63,616 bases of DNA, taken from the NCBI RefSeq assembly GCF_005403045.1, contig NZ_BJCL01000024.1, positions 1 to 63,616 on the forward strand. The letters are read 5' to 3'. The position numbers were made by a program, and so were the translations under genes. Shown piece after piece: positions 53,133 to 62,261 of the stretch; position 1 is the first letter of the stretch; each line of letters opens with the position of its first letter. The notes under the pieces are model-generated. The model worked only from the letters and a program-made list of their open reading frames with translations, made no database searches and had not been told where the DNA came from. The DNA comes from Pseudaquabacterium pictum (GTDB lineage Bacteria > Pseudomonadota > Gammaproteobacteria > Burkholderiales > Burkholderiaceae_C).

Positions 53133-54290
53133 ATGCCTGCCGTCGCCGCCACCGAAGATCCGCCCGCCGTGCACTGGACTGGCGACGACGGCGTGCCACA
53201 GCAGGCCGACTGGCGCTCGCTGGCCGGGCACCCGCCTCCGGCCCGGTTGGAGCTGGCCGGCAGCGACTTGCCCGCCGATGCCGCCTTGCGCCTGCTGCGC
53301 GGCGGCACCGGCCTGCTGTGGCTGGGCGACTATCCCAATGCCCGCCACCTGCTGCAGGCCCTGGGCCGGCGGCTGGATGCGCGCACCGCCCGCCCGGCCC
53401 GGGCCGGCGGCAGCCTGCAGGCGGCCTTCCTGGCCCAGCGCGCGGCCCAGGCCGAGCGTGCCCGCATCCTGGGCGGCCTGCTGCTGCCCTTTGACGCGGA
53501 CCACGGCCTGCCGCTGCGCCGCGCGCCCGATGTGCGGGCCGCCGGCGCCCAGGCCCATGGCCCGGTGACAGCGCACTATGTGCAGTCGCTGCGTGAATTG
53601 CTGGGCCTGGTCGGCGCATTCGAATGGCGGCGCAAGGGGGTGCCCATCCCGGCGCTGGGCGCGTCCATCCATCCGCACCACGGTGTGTTCTCGCCGGTGC
53701 GCGGCGAGTATGTCGACCTGGTGGCACAGGCGCCGCTGCCCGCGGTTGCGCAGGCCCACGGCGCGGCCGACATCGGCACCGGCACCGGCGTGCTGGCGGC
53801 GGTGCTGGCCCGGCGTGGCCTGGCCGTGGTGGCCACCGACCTGTCGACCGCCGCGCTGGCCTGCGCCGGCGACAACGCCCGCCGCCTGGGACTGCAGCGG
53901 CAGATCACCCTGGTGTCGGCCGATCTGTTCCCGCCCGGGCGCTTCGGCCTGGTGGTCTGCAACCCGCCCTGGCTGCCGGCGCCGGCCAGTTCAGCGCTGG
54001 AATCCGCCGTCTACGACCCCGACAGCCGCATGCTGCGCGGCTTTCTGGCCGGGCTGGCAGACCATCTGGCGCCGGGCGGCGAGGGCTGGCTGGTGCTGTC
54101 GGACCTGGCCGAGCACCTGGACCTGCGGCCCCGCGCCGTGCTGGACGGCTGGATCGCCGCCGCCGGCCTGCGGGTGCTGGGCCGGCTGGACACCCGGCCC
54201 CGCCACCACCGCCCGCTGGATGCCAGCGATCCGCTGCACGCCGCCCGCGCGGCGGAAGTCACTTCACTCTGGCGCCTGGGCGCTGCCTGA
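53133..54290 (+). CDS. Class I SAM-dependent methyltransferase (N5-glutamine/HemK-like motif)
   Basis: Methyltransferase of 385 residues. The N-terminal half (1-200) is of unknown fold. The Rossmann-like domain begins ADIGTGTGVLAAVLARRGLAVVATDLSTAALACAGDNARRLGL (about 211-250). The substrate-side motif NPPWLPAP is of the (D/N)PPY class used by enzymes modifying glutamine, adenine or guanine amino groups. It is three bases from allA. Target unknown: protein, RNA or small molecule. Confidence 0.88.
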   Translation: MPAVAATEDPPAVHWTGDDGVPQQADWRSLAGHPPPARLELAGSDLPADAALRLLRGGTGLLWLGDYPNARHLLQALGRRLDARTARPARAGGSLQAAFLAQRAAQAERARILGGLLLPFDADHGLPLRRAPDVRAAGAQAHGPVTAHYVQSLRELLGLVGAFEWRRKGVPIPALGASIHPHHGVFSPVRGEYVDLVAQAPLPAVAQAHGAADIGTGTGVLAAVLARRGLAVVATDLSTAALACAGDNARRLGLQRQITLVSADLFPPGRFGLVVCNPPWLPAPASSALESAVYDPDSRMLRGFLAGLADHLAPGGEGWLVLSDLAEHLDLRPRAVLDGWIAAAGLRVLGRLDTRPRHHRPLDASDPLHAARAAEVTSLWRLGAA

Positions 54291-54293
54291 CCG

Positions 54294-54806
54294 ATGACCA
54301 CGGCTCTGCTCTACCCCCGCACACTGACCGCCGCCGAATTCGCCCCCTACGGTCGCGTGCTGCAGGTGCCGACCGATGGCGCGGGCGGCCAGCCGATCAA
54401 CGAAGGCACCAGCATCCGCCACGAACTGCTGGCCGATGCGCAGCTGACGGCCGAGGCCGGTCGGCCGGTGCTGAGCATCAGCCGCGCGCAGGCGCGGGTG
54501 CTGCCGATGGCGCTGACCGGCATGGAGCGCCACGCGCTGGGCAGCCAGGCCTTTGTTCCGATGGGCGCCGCTCGGCGGCTGGTGGTGGTGGTGGCGCCGC
54601 CGGGGCCGGCGCCACGGGGGCTGGACGAGCTGGAGGCCTTCGTCAGCGACGGCACACAGGGCGTGTGGCTGGCGCCGGGCACCTGGCACCATGCGCTGCT
54701 GGCACTGGATGCCGGCGACTTCCTGGTCGTCGAACGCCGCGCCGAGGTGGTCGACTGCGACGAGGTGGCGCTGCAGCCACCGGTGTGGCTGGCCCCGCCA
54801 GGCTGA
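54294..54806 (+). CDS. allA: Ureidoglycolate lyase
   Basis: Releases urea from ureidoglycolate, the last step of allantoin breakdown. 170 residues, typical length. TLTAAEFAPYGRVLQ, INEGTSIRHELLADAQL, SISRAQARVLPMALTGMERHALGSQAFVPM and GVWLAPGTWHHALLALDAGDFLVVER match the family. No other allantoin or purine-degradation gene is in the window; it is coupled in position to the methyltransferase instead. Confidence 0.9.
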   Translation: MTTALLYPRTLTAAEFAPYGRVLQVPTDGAGGQPINEGTSIRHELLADAQLTAEAGRPVLSISRAQARVLPMALTGMERHALGSQAFVPMGAARRLVVVVAPPGPAPRGLDELEAFVSDGTQGVWLAPGTWHHALLALDAGDFLVVERRAEVVDCDEVALQPPVWLAPPG

Positions 54807-54813
54807 GCCCGGA

Positions 54814-54843
54814 CGCGGGGCAGGACCTGCGTCCTGGCCCGCG
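54814..54843. terminator. Hairpin between convergent allA and small-protein gene
   Basis: CGCGGG-G-CAGGAC, loop CTGC, GTCCTG-G-CCCGCG: two 6-bp stems with one G-G mismatch. It lies 7 bp after allA and 61 bp before the end of the opposing gene. No T-run follows. Confidence 0.45.
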
Positions 54844-54904
54844 CCTGGCGAAGCGGCCGAGCTCTGCGAGGCCGTGGGGCAGCCCGGACACGGGGCCGCC
54901 AGGT

Positions 54905-55105
54905 TCAGCCGCGGGCTGCGGCGGCCTGGGCGGCGGCAGCCGCTTGCTGGGCAGCGGCGGCCTTGGCCAGCACGGTGGCGGCATGCTGGCTCTGGGCCAG
55001 GTGGTCGACGCTGCCGAGGGCGGCCAGCGTCATGCACAGCGACAGGCCGGCGGCGGCCAGGGCGTGGGCGATGCGGGTGCTGCGGGCGGTGTAGGCGGTG
55101 TTCAT
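54905..55105 (-). CDS. Small Ala-rich protein with N-terminal hydrophobic segment, unknown function
   Basis: 66 residues: basic start MNTAYTARSTRIAH, hydrophobic AHALAAAGLSLCMTLAALGSV (a signal anchor or cleavable signal), then an Ala/Gln-rich tail with AQSQHAATVLAKAAAAQQ that looks helical. ATG 55105 has an AGGAG site six bases upstream, supporting a real gene. No family recognised. The 141-bp gap to the aldolase gene shows nothing else. Confidence 0.6.
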   Translation of the reverse strand: MNTAYTARSTRIAHALAAAGLSLCMTLAALGSVDHLAQSQHAATVLAKAAAAQQAAAAAQAAAARG

Positions 55106-55246
55106 GGCGGGCTCCTGGGGGTGTCGGTCGGGGTGTCGATGGCTGCACTCTAGGCAGGCACCCGGGCGGCCACCACCGCCTTGCGACAGAACGCCGGCCG
55201 CCGCGCCCCAGTTGCAGAAACCCCCGATGAACCGCGCCGCCGCGGG

Positions 55247-55990
55247 CTACACCGTGCGCCGCAGCGCTTCGAAGAACAGCTCGCTCTGCAGCCGCTCGCC
55301 CAGCGTCTGGGCGCACACGCGGGCGGCCAGGTCCGCCTCCACCGGCGCCAGCGGCCGGCCCGTGGCCTGCGCCAGCACCTGGGCCTGGCAGGCGCGCTCC
55401 AGGTAGTACAGGTCGTCGTAGGCATGGGCCAGCTGCGGCCCGCAGACCACCACGCCGTGGTTGGCCAGGAAGACCACGTCGGCCGCGCCGCCGCCGGTCA
55501 GCATGGCGCGGGCGATGCGCTCGCCCTCGGCCACGTCCAGCGCCAGGCCGTTGTAGTGCGCGTCCACCGCCACGCGGCCGTGGAAGCGCATCGCCGTCTG
55601 CGACAGCCGGGTGTCCAGCGTGCGGTCGGCCGTCAGCGTCAGCGCGGTGGCATGCGGCATGTGGGTGTGCAGCACGCAGGGCTGGCGGGCGATGCGGTGG
55701 ATGGCGGCATGGATGTACATCGCCGTCGATTCCACCGGATGGCGGCCGGCCAGCACCGTGCCTGCGGTGTCGACCAGCACGATGTCGTCGGCCTGCACCT
55801 CCTGCCACAGCAGGCCGCGCGGGTTCAGCAGGAAGCGGCCCGACTGGTCGGGCAACTCGACGCTGAAGTGGTTGCAGACCCCTTCGGCCAGGCCGTGGTG
55901 GGCGGCGGCGCGCAGCGCCAGGGCCAGGTCGGCGCGCAGCGCGGCCACGGCGGCGCTGTCGAAATCCTGGGTGTGCGGGTTCAGTGTCAT
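55247..55990 (-). CDS. Class II aldolase/adducin-family protein
   Basis: Zinc-dependent aldolase-type enzyme of 247 residues. [40 protein letters not shown], the metal pair in [14 protein letters not shown] (His-x-His) and [31 protein letters not shown] (third His) are visible. The catalytic acidic residue of fuculose aldolase is not obvious, so it may be an aldolase, epimerase or decarboxylase-like member. ATG 55990 overlaps the stop of the VF530 gene (ATGA). Confidence 0.9.
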   Translation of the reverse strand: MTLNPHTQDFDSAAVAALRADLALALRAAAHHGLAEGVCNHFSVELPDQSGRFLLNPRGLLWQEVQADDIVLVDTAGTVLAGRHPVESTAMYIHAAIHRIARQPCVLHTHMPHATALTLTADRTLDTRLSQTAMRFHGRVAVDAHYNGLALDVAEGERIARAMLTGGGAADVVFLANHGVVVCGPQLAHAYDDLYYLERACQAQVLAQATGRPLAPVEADLAARVCAQTLGERLQSELFFEALRRTV

Positions 55991-56238
55991 GGTGCGCTCC
56001 GGCGCTGCTCGCGCAGCATGAAGAGGTACAGGCTTTCCACCTTCTCCCGCGCCCAGGGCGTCTTGCGCAGGAACTTCAGGCTGGAGTTGACGCTGGGCTC
56101 GTGGGTGAAGCAGCGCAGCGCGATGCGCTCGCCCAGGCCGGGCCAGCCGTAGTGCGCCACCAGTGCGGTGACGATGGCCTCCAGCGTGAGGCCGTGCAGC
56201 GGGTTGCGGGGCTGGGCGGCCGGGGTGGGGGTGGGCAT
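55987..56238 (-). CDS. VF530-family DNA-binding-like protein (DUF2132)
   Basis: 83-residue basic protein. [33 protein letters not shown] and [25 protein letters not shown] match the small VF530 family closely; structure-based suggestions of DNA binding exist for the family but no cellular role is settled. ATG 56238 is chosen because the family begins near NPLHG. Translationally coupled to the class II aldolase gene. Confidence 0.9.
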   Translation of the reverse strand: MPTPTPAAQPRNPLHGLTLEAIVTALVAHYGWPGLGERIALRCFTHEPSVNSSLKFLRKTPWAREKVESLYLFMLREQRRSAP

Positions 56239-56307
56239 GCGCCGATTCTGGCAGCGGCTGGCGCTGGCCATACTGACTGCACCCTCCCAACGCAACGGCG
56301 CCACGCG

Positions 56308-56736
56308 ATGAAGAAATCCGTCACCACCATGGTCAACGAGGCCCTGGCCCTGATCACCACCCACAGCGTCGAGACGGCGCGGGCGCTGCATGGCCTGCCC
56401 GGCGTGCAGTTCGTCGACCTGCGCGACCCGCGCGAGCTGGAGCGCGAGGGCGCCATCCCCGGCGCCTTCCACGCGCCGCGCGGCATGCTGGAATTCTGGG
56501 TCGACACCGAGTCGCCGTACCACAAGCCGGTGTTCAACCAGCCGGGCACGCAGTACGTGCTGTTCTGCGCCGGCGGCTGGCGCTCGGCGCTGGCGGCGCG
56601 CACCATGCTGGAGATGGGCATCGAGAACGTGGCCCACATCCACGGCGGCTTCGGCGCCTGGAAGGCCGCCGGCCATCCGGTGGAGCAGAAAGCGGAGCGG
56701 CCGGCCCGGGTTGCCCCGGGGCCGGCCGCCTCCTGA
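56308..56736 (+). CDS. Rhodanese-like domain protein
   Basis: Single-domain sulfurtransferase-like protein of 142 residues. [30 protein letters not shown] is the CH2A region and [16 protein letters not shown] the active loop, with catalytic Cys87. The loop CAGGWR is of the single-domain type that accepts varied sulfur donors. Monocistronic; the stop is 13 bp from the opposing flavodoxin gene. Confidence 0.92.
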   Translation: MKKSVTTMVNEALALITTHSVETARALHGLPGVQFVDLRDPRELEREGAIPGAFHAPRGMLEFWVDTESPYHKPVFNQPGTQYVLFCAGGWRSALAARTMLEMGIENVAHIHGGFGAWKAAGHPVEQKAERPARVAPGPAAS

Positions 56737-56749
56737 CTGCCGGGGCCGA

Positions 56750-57304
56750 TCAGCCGGCGAACTTGGCGACCGCGGCCTTCAAGCGCTCGCCGAACACCTT
56801 GGCCGTGGCGATGTCGCCCGGCACCATCTCGTCGGTCGAGGCGTCCGACGGGGTCGAGGTCATCAGGCCGGCCGACGAGGCGACGTAGTTGATCGAGTCA
56901 CGCGTGGCCGCCTTGTTGTTGCTGGGCATCATGCCGGTGCCCACCCACAGGCCGCTGTGCTGCATGGCCAGCGTCATGAAGTAGTGCAGGGTGCTGTGCT
57001 TGTCGCCGTTCATCGACGCGCTGTTGGTGAAGCCGGCGAACAGCTTGTCCTTCCAGCCTTGGCCGAACCAGGCCTTGCTGGACGCATCGGCAAACTTCTT
57101 GAACTGCCAGCTCACGCTGCCCATGTAGGTGGGCGAGCCGAAGACGATCAGCTTGGCCGCGGCCAGGGCCTCCCAGCCGCCGTCGGGCAGGTTGCCCTCG
57201 GCGTCGATGGCCAGCAGCTGCGCGCCGCTGGTGGCCGCCACGGCCTCGGCCACCTTGGCGGTGTGGCCGTAGCCGCTGTGGAAGACGATGACGATGTCGC
57301 TCAT
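56750..57304 (-). CDS. Flavodoxin-family NAD(P)H-dependent oxidoreductase (WrbA-like)
   Basis: FMN-binding protein of 184 residues. Phosphate loop [14 protein letters not shown] (about 8-21), [21 protein letters not shown] near 66-86 and [23 protein letters not shown] later are of the WrbA/flavodoxin-2 class. ATG 57304. The remaining 97 bp before the L-2-hydroxyglutarate-oxidase-like gene holds no recognised motif. Confidence 0.9.
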   Translation of the reverse strand: MSDIVIVFHSGYGHTAKVAEAVAATSGAQLLAIDAEGNLPDGGWEALAAAKLIVFGSPTYMGSVSWQFKKFADASSKAWFGQGWKDKLFAGFTNSASMNGDKHSTLHYFMTLAMQHSGLWVGTGMMPSNNKAATRDSINYVASSAGLMTSTPSDASTDEMVPGDIATAKVFGERLKAAVAKFAG

Positions 57305-57401
57305 GGTGTGTGCTCCGTTGATGCCCCGTGGGTGCCGGGGAATGCCGTGATTCTGCGGAGCGGCAGCGCCCGGGGCGTGCGGTGGGGTTGATGCGACCGT
57401 T

Positions 57402-58517
57402 CTAAAAATCTGATGGGCCGAGCCGTTCCAGCACCAGGTCTGCAATCGCCAGGCTGGAGGTGAGCCCGGGTGATTCGATGCCGAACAGGTTGACCAGCCC
57501 CGGCACGCCATGCACCGCCGGGCCGTCGATGCGGAAATCGGCCGCCGGCTCGCCCGGGCCGCTGATCTTGGGCCGGATGCCGGCATAGCCCGGCTGCAGC
57601 ACGCAGTCGGGCAGGCCGGGCCAGTAGCGCCGCACCTCGGCATAGAAGTGGTCGGCGCCTGCCGCATCCACGGTGTAGTCGATGGCATCCACCCATTCGA
57701 AGCTGGGGCCGAAGCGGGCCTGGCCGCCCAGGTCCAGCGTGAGGTGCACGCCCAGGTGGCTGCTCTGGCCCGGCGCCGGGTAGACCAACCGGCTGAACGG
57801 CGCGCGGCCGGGCAGGGTGAAGTAGCAGCCCTTGGCCAGGTGGTCGTGCGGGATGTGGGCGGCATCCAGCCCCTTGAATTGCCGCGCCAGCGCCGGCGCC
57901 TGCAGGCTGGCGCTGTTGACCACGGTGCGGGCGCGCAGCTGCATCGGCTCCTCACCGCCCACGTCCAGTTCGATGCCCTGCGGCGTGCAGCGGCCTGCCT
58001 GCACCGGTGCGCACAGCGCCAGCACCGCGCCGGCGGCCTCGGCATCGCCCAGCAGGGCCAGCATCAGGCCGTGGCTGTCGATGATGCCGGTCGACGGGCT
58101 CAGCAGCGCGCCCACGCAGTGCAGCGCGGGCTCCAGCGCCTGGGCTTCGGCGGCGCCCAGCCGCTGCAGGTCGGGCACGCCGTTGGCGTGGGCGGTGGCC
58201 AGCAGCCTGTCGAGGGCCGGCAGCTCGTCGGCCGTGGCCGCGACGATCAGCTTGCCGCAGCGCTGGTGGGCCACGCCGTGGCTGGCGCAGAAGTCGTACA
58301 GCAGTTGCTTGCCGCGCACGCACAGCCGCGCACGCAGGCTGCCGGTGGGGTAGTAGATGCCGGCGTGCATGACCTCGCTGTTGCGGCTGCTGGTGCCGGT
58401 GCCGAAGGCGTTCTCCGCCTCCAGGATCAGCACCTCGCGCCCGGCCTGCGCCAGGGCGCGGGCCACCGCCAGGCCGACCACGCCGGCGCCGATCACCACG
58501 GCATCGACGTCTTCCAT
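57402..58517 (-). CDS. FAD-dependent oxidoreductase, L-2-hydroxyglutarate oxidase-like (LhgO)
   Basis: DAO-family flavoenzyme of 371 residues. Rossmann motif [29 protein letters not shown] at 7-35; then [37 protein letters not shown], which is characteristic of L-2-hydroxyglutarate oxidases; [21 protein letters not shown]; and [18 protein letters not shown] at the C-terminus. It would oxidise a 2-hydroxy acid to the 2-oxo acid and lies 6 bp after the tartrate dehydrogenase-like gene, so the two probably share a transcript. Confidence 0.92.
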   Translation of the reverse strand: MEDVDAVVIGAGVVGLAVARALAQAGREVLILEAENAFGTGTSSRNSEVMHAGIYYPTGSLRARLCVRGKQLLYDFCASHGVAHQRCGKLIVAATADELPALDRLLATAHANGVPDLQRLGAAEAQALEPALHCVGALLSPSTGIIDSHGLMLALLGDAEAAGAVLALCAPVQAGRCTPQGIELDVGGEEPMQLRARTVVNSASLQAPALARQFKGLDAAHIPHDHLAKGCYFTLPGRAPFSRLVYPAPGQSSHLGVHLTLDLGGQARFGPSFEWVDAIDYTVDAAGADHFYAEVRRYWPGLPDCVLQPGYAGIRPKISGPGEPAADFRIDGPAVHGVPGLVNLFGIESPGLTSSLAIADLVLERLGPSDF

Positions 58518-58523
58518 CGGGCT

Positions 58524-59600
58524 TCAGATGCCGCCAGCCACCAGGGCTGCGATGGCCTCGCCCATCTGCGTGGTGTTGGCCGTGCCGCCCAGGTCGGCGG
58601 TCTTCGGGCCGTCGCGCAGCACCGCCTCGATGGCGCGCAGGATGGCGTCGTGGGCGTCCTTGTGGCCCAGGAACTCGAGCATCATCGCCGCGCTCCAGAC
58701 CATGGCCACCGGGTTGGCGATGTTCTTGCCGAAGATGTCGGGCGCCGAGCCGTGCACCGGCTCGAACAGGCTCGGAAACTTGCGCTCCGGGTTCAGGTTG
58801 GCGCTGGGCGCGATGCCGATGGTGCCGGTGCAGGCCGGGCCCAGGTCACTCAGGATGTCGCCGAAGAGGTTGGTGGCGGCCACCACGTCGAAGCGCTGCG
58901 GCTGCAGCACGAAGCGTGCGGCCAGGATGTCGATGTGCTGCTTGTCCCAGGTGATGTCGGGGTGGCGGGCGGCGGCCTCGGCGGCGCGCTCGTCCCACCA
59001 GGGCATGCTGATGGCGATGCCGTTGCTCTTGGTGGCCACCGTCACATGCTTGCGGGCACGGCTGCGGGCCAGGTTGAAGGCGTAGTTCAGCAGCCGCTCG
59101 CTGCCGTGGCGGGTGAACACGCTTTCCTGCAGCACGAACTCGCGCTCGGTGCCGCCGAACATCACGCCGCCGACGCTGCTGTACTCGCCCTCGGTGTTCT
59201 CGCGCACGATCAGCATGTCGATGTCGCCCGGCTTCCTGTTCGCCAGCGGGCACGGCACGCCGGGCATCAGCCGCGCCGGGCGCAGGTTGATGTACTGGTC
59301 GAACTCGCGCCGGAACTTCAGCAGGCTGCCCCACAGCGAGATGTGGTCCGGCACCGTGTCGGGCCAGCCCACCGCGCCGAACAGGATGGCGTCCATGCCG
59401 CCGATCTGCGCCTTCCAGTCGTCCGGCATCATCTGGCCGGTCTGGGCAAAGTGGTCGCAGCTGGCCCAGGCGATGGGCGTGATCTCCAGCGGGATGGCGA
59501 AGCGCTGGGCCGCCGCCTGCAGGGTGCGCAGGCCTTCGGGCATCACTTCCTTGCCGATGCCATCGCCGGGGATGGCGGCAATGCGGTGGGGGGTGGTCAT
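58524..59600 (-). CDS. Tartrate/D-malate dehydrogenase (isocitrate/isopropylmalate dehydrogenase family)
   Basis: NAD-dependent oxidative decarboxylase of 358 residues. HRIAAIPGDGIGKEVMPEG, FGAVGWPDTVPDHISLWGSLLKFRREFDQYINLRPARLMPGV, REN-TEGEYSSVGG (tartrate-type specificity loop), ATKSNGIAISMPWWDER and FEPVHGSAPDIFGKNIANP are visible. The TVPDH and WGSLLKFR motifs separate it from isopropylmalate dehydrogenase. ATG 59600; an upstream ATG at 59630 is less likely. Probably works with the L2HG-oxidase-like enzyme on hydroxy-dicarboxylic acids. Confidence 0.93.
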   Translation of the reverse strand: MTTPHRIAAIPGDGIGKEVMPEGLRTLQAAAQRFAIPLEITPIAWASCDHFAQTGQMMPDDWKAQIGGMDAILFGAVGWPDTVPDHISLWGSLLKFRREFDQYINLRPARLMPGVPCPLANRKPGDIDMLIVRENTEGEYSSVGGVMFGGTEREFVLQESVFTRHGSERLLNYAFNLARSRARKHVTVATKSNGIAISMPWWDERAAEAAARHPDITWDKQHIDILAARFVLQPQRFDVVAATNLFGDILSDLGPACTGTIGIAPSANLNPERKFPSLFEPVHGSAPDIFGKNIANPVAMVWSAAMMLEFLGHKDAHDAILRAIEAVLRDGPKTADLGGTANTTQMGEAIAALVAGGI

Positions 59601-59695
59601 CAGGGGTCTCCAGTGCAGGGCGACCGGCATGCTAGACGATGGCCCGCGATTGGCCGGCGACTGGCTGGCCGTGGCAGCACTGGCGCCGTGGCGCC

Positions 59696-59717
59696 GGATC
59701 CGGGTGAACCCTGATCC
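59696..59717. promoter_or_regulatory. Imperfect palindrome GGATC-c-GGGT-ga-ACCC-t-GATCC
   Basis: Arms of nine matching positions with one mismatch, in the 197-bp region between the divergent tartrate/malate dehydrogenase and nitronate monooxygenase genes. A candidate operator; no regulator gene is next to it. The rest of the gap shows no clear promoter. Confidence 0.35.
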
Positions 59718-59797
59718 TGATCAACCGCCGGGTGGGCGCGTACGGCTAGCCTGCCGGCTGTTTTGCCCATCCCACGGCCGCTGCGCGGCTGGCGCCC

Positions 59798-61057
59798 ATG
59801 CCGACTGCTCCCGCTGACACCCCTTTGCCGCCCGCCATGCTGCCGCAGCTGGCTGCCAGCGGCCTGCGGCCGCTGACCCTGGCCAGCCGTCCGCTGCTGC
59901 CCATCGTCCAGGGTGGCATGGGTGTGGGCGTGTCGGCCCACCGGCTGGCCGGCAGCGTGGCCGCGCTGGGCGGCGTGGGCACGCTCAGCTCGGTGGACCT
60001 GCGCCGCCACCACCCCGACCTGATGGCCCGCACGCAGCACCTGCCGCAGCGGGTGGGCTGCGACGACGACAGCCGCGCCCAGATCAATGCCGCCAACCTG
60101 GAGGCCCTGCGCCGCGAGGTGCGCGCCGCGTTGGCCTTGTCCGGCGGCCATGGCCTGGTGGCGGTGAACGTGATGCGCGCCGTCAGCGACTACGCCGCCC
60201 ATGTGAAAACCGCGCTGCAGGCGGGCGCGCCCATGGTGGTGGTGGGCGCCGGCCTGCCGCTGGACCTGCCCGATCTGGCGGCCGACCATCCCCGGGCCCT
60301 GCTGGTGCCCATCCTCAGCGATGCGCGTGGCGTGGCCCTGGTGGTGAAGAAGTGGGAGCGCAAGAAGCGCCTGCCCGATGCCATCGTGCTGGAGCACCCG
60401 CGCCTGGCAGGCGGCCACCTGGGCGCGGCCAAGATCGCCGACCTGGACGATCCGCGTTTCGACTTCGAGCGCTGCATCCCTGAGGCGCTGGCCTTCCTGC
60501 GCAGCGCCGGGCTGGAAGGCCGCATCCCGCTGATCGCTGCCGGCGGCATCCGCCACCATGCCGACATCGCCCGCATCCAGGCCCTGGGCGGCGCGGCGGC
60601 ACAGCTGGGCACGCCGTTCGCCGTCACCACCGAGGGCGATGCCAGCCTCGGCTTCAAGCAGGTGCTGACCGGCGCGCACGACGCCGACATGTGCACTTTC
60701 ACCAGCGTGGCCGGCCTGCCGGCCCGCGCCGTGGCCACGCCCTGGCTGGTGAACTACCTGAAAGCCGAGCCCGCGCTGCAGTCGACGCTGCACCCCAAGG
60801 CCCGCTGCACCCAGGCCTTCGATTGCCTGGCCCAGTGCGGCCTGCGTGACGGCCTGCCTGGCTGGGGCCAGTTCTGCATCGACCAGCAGCTGGCAGCCGC
60901 CCTGCGCGGCGATGTGAAGAAGGGCCTGTACTTCCGCGGTGTGGGCGCGCTGCCGTTCGGCGACCAGATCCGCCCGGTGCGCGACCTGGTCACCCACCTG
61001 CTGACGCCGGCTGCCGCCGCACCATGGCTGCAGGGCGCCGAGCTGGTCGCCGTCTGA
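59798..61057 (+). CDS. Nitronate monooxygenase family protein (NMO/2-nitropropane dioxygenase)
   Basis: FMN-dependent TIM-barrel enzyme of 419 residues. LPIVQGGMGVGVSAHRLAGSVAALGGVGTLSS binds FMN, with GAGLPLDLPDLAADHP, HPRLAGGHLGAAKI (catalytic-type His region) and IPLIAAGGIRHHADIARIQALGGAAAQLGTPFAVTTEGDAS. The C-terminal ~100 residues, with CLAQCGLRDGLPGWGQFCIDQQL, are longer than in the small fungal-type enzymes. It may instead be a related flavin reductase or hydratase. The next gene is an NnrS-like membrane protein 24 bp later. Confidence 0.88.
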   Translation: MPTAPADTPLPPAMLPQLAASGLRPLTLASRPLLPIVQGGMGVGVSAHRLAGSVAALGGVGTLSSVDLRRHHPDLMARTQHLPQRVGCDDDSRAQINAANLEALRREVRAALALSGGHGLVAVNVMRAVSDYAAHVKTALQAGAPMVVVGAGLPLDLPDLAADHPRALLVPILSDARGVALVVKKWERKKRLPDAIVLEHPRLAGGHLGAAKIADLDDPRFDFERCIPEALAFLRSAGLEGRIPLIAAGGIRHHADIARIQALGGAAAQLGTPFAVTTEGDASLGFKQVLTGAHDADMCTFTSVAGLPARAVATPWLVNYLKAEPALQSTLHPKARCTQAFDCLAQCGLRDGLPGWGQFCIDQQLAAALRGDVKKGLYFRGVGALPFGDQIRPVRDLVTHLLTPAAAAPWLQGAELVAV

Positions 61058-61081
61058 GATTCCTGTTCCATCCGCCCTGCC

Positions 61082-62152
61082 ATGAACCCCTTCCAACCCC
61101 AAGCCGCCGGCCTGCCGTCCGGCAGTTTCGGCGCCCGCCGCGGCGCCGCGTTCCGGGTGCAGCCGCTGCGCCGGCTGCTGGCTGCGCCGCACCGCCTGGC
61201 GTTCGCCGTCGGCGGTGTGCTGCTGCTGGCCAGCGCGCTGTGGTGGGCGCTGGCCCAGGTGGCGCCGGCGCTCGGCCTGCCGCTGCCCTGGCTGCTGGAC
61301 CCGGCGCTGGCCCAGGCCTGGCTGCTGGGCGTGGCGGTGTGGCCGCTGTTCCTGGTGGGCCTGCTGTGGGACGCGTTGCCGCGCTGGCTGGGATGCCCGC
61401 CGTTGGCAGCGCGGCTGCTCGCCGTGCCGCTGGCGCTGGTGGCCGGTGGCGCCGGCCTGGCTGTGCCGGGCTTCCACGTCAGCACCCCGCTGGCGGCCCT
61501 GGGCCTGGCCGCGGTGGCAGTGGGTCTGGCGCTGCTGGCCGGCCTGGTGGGCCTGACGGTGCTGGAGCACCGCAGCGCCCCCGGGCATGTCCATGCGTTG
61601 CCGGCCCTGCTGGCGCTGGCCGTGCTGGCGCTTGGCACCTGGGCCGGCGCGCTGGCACTGGCGCTGGGTCAGGGCCTGGCGTTGCAGCTGGCGTTGCAGG
61701 CGGCGCTGTGGCTGGGCCTGGTGCCACTGGCGGTGGCCCTGGCCCGGCCCGATGGCGCCAGCCTGACCCCGTCCGGCAGCCGCCAGGGCGTCTTGCAGCG
61801 CCTGCCCTGGTTGTGGCTGGGCACGGCCGCCGGCCTGACGCTGCTGCACCCCGACGTGCCGGCGCAGCCGGCACTGCTGATGGGCTGCCTGGGCACCCTG
61901 GTGATGGGGCGGGCCACCGCGGTGTCGCTGCGTCAGGCCGGCCGCCCCCCGCGCATCGGCCACGCCGTGTGGTTCAGCGCCTGTGCGGCGCAGGGGGCGG
62001 TGCTGGCCGCGCTGCTGGCGCCCTCGGTGGCCCCGCTGCAGGCCGGCGGCGGCCTGGCGCTGCTGGCGGCGCAGTTCTGGCTGGGGGCTGTGGCACTCTG
62101 GGCCTGGCATCTGCGCCCCAGCCTGCTGCGTCTGCCGGCCGGCGGCCACTGA
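61082..62152 (+). CDS. NnrS-like multi-pass membrane protein
   Basis: Very hydrophobic protein of 356 residues with about 11-12 helices. RRLLAAPHRLAFAVGGVLLLASALWWAL at the start and LLMGCLGTLVMGRATAVSLRQAGRPPRIGHAV near 275-305 resemble NnrS, a haem- and copper-binding protein linked to nitric oxide stress. Several histidines expected in NnrS (PHRLAF, LEHRSAPGHVHALP, GHAVWF) are present. Assignment is by pattern and could be a distant relative only. Probably co-transcribed with the nitronate monooxygenase. Confidence 0.6.
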   Translation: MNPFQPQAAGLPSGSFGARRGAAFRVQPLRRLLAAPHRLAFAVGGVLLLASALWWALAQVAPALGLPLPWLLDPALAQAWLLGVAVWPLFLVGLLWDALPRWLGCPPLAARLLAVPLALVAGGAGLAVPGFHVSTPLAALGLAAVAVGLALLAGLVGLTVLEHRSAPGHVHALPALLALAVLALGTWAGALALALGQGLALQLALQAALWLGLVPLAVALARPDGASLTPSGSRQGVLQRLPWLWLGTAAGLTLLHPDVPAQPALLMGCLGTLVMGRATAVSLRQAGRPPRIGHAVWFSACAAQGAVLAALLAPSVAPLQAGGGLALLAAQFWLGAVALWAWHLRPSLLRLPAGGH

Positions 62153-62261
62153 CGCCGCCCGGCGCCCGCGCCCCGGCAGGGCGGGGCAGGGCTTGTGCCG
62201 GCTGGCGCCACCGGTGGCCTGTGGCAGACTGCATCAATCATCACACCATTGAGACGCCGCC

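Noticed and set aside
57510..59714. 734-codon frame antisense to the L2HG-oxidase-like and tartrate dehydrogenase genes
   Set aside because: No domain, biased composition, complete overlap with two well-conserved genes.
59600..62149. 849-codon antisense frame over the nitronate monooxygenase and NnrS-like genes
   Set aside because: Repetitive Gln/His/Arg/Ala translation without motifs; the sense frames carry recognisable families.
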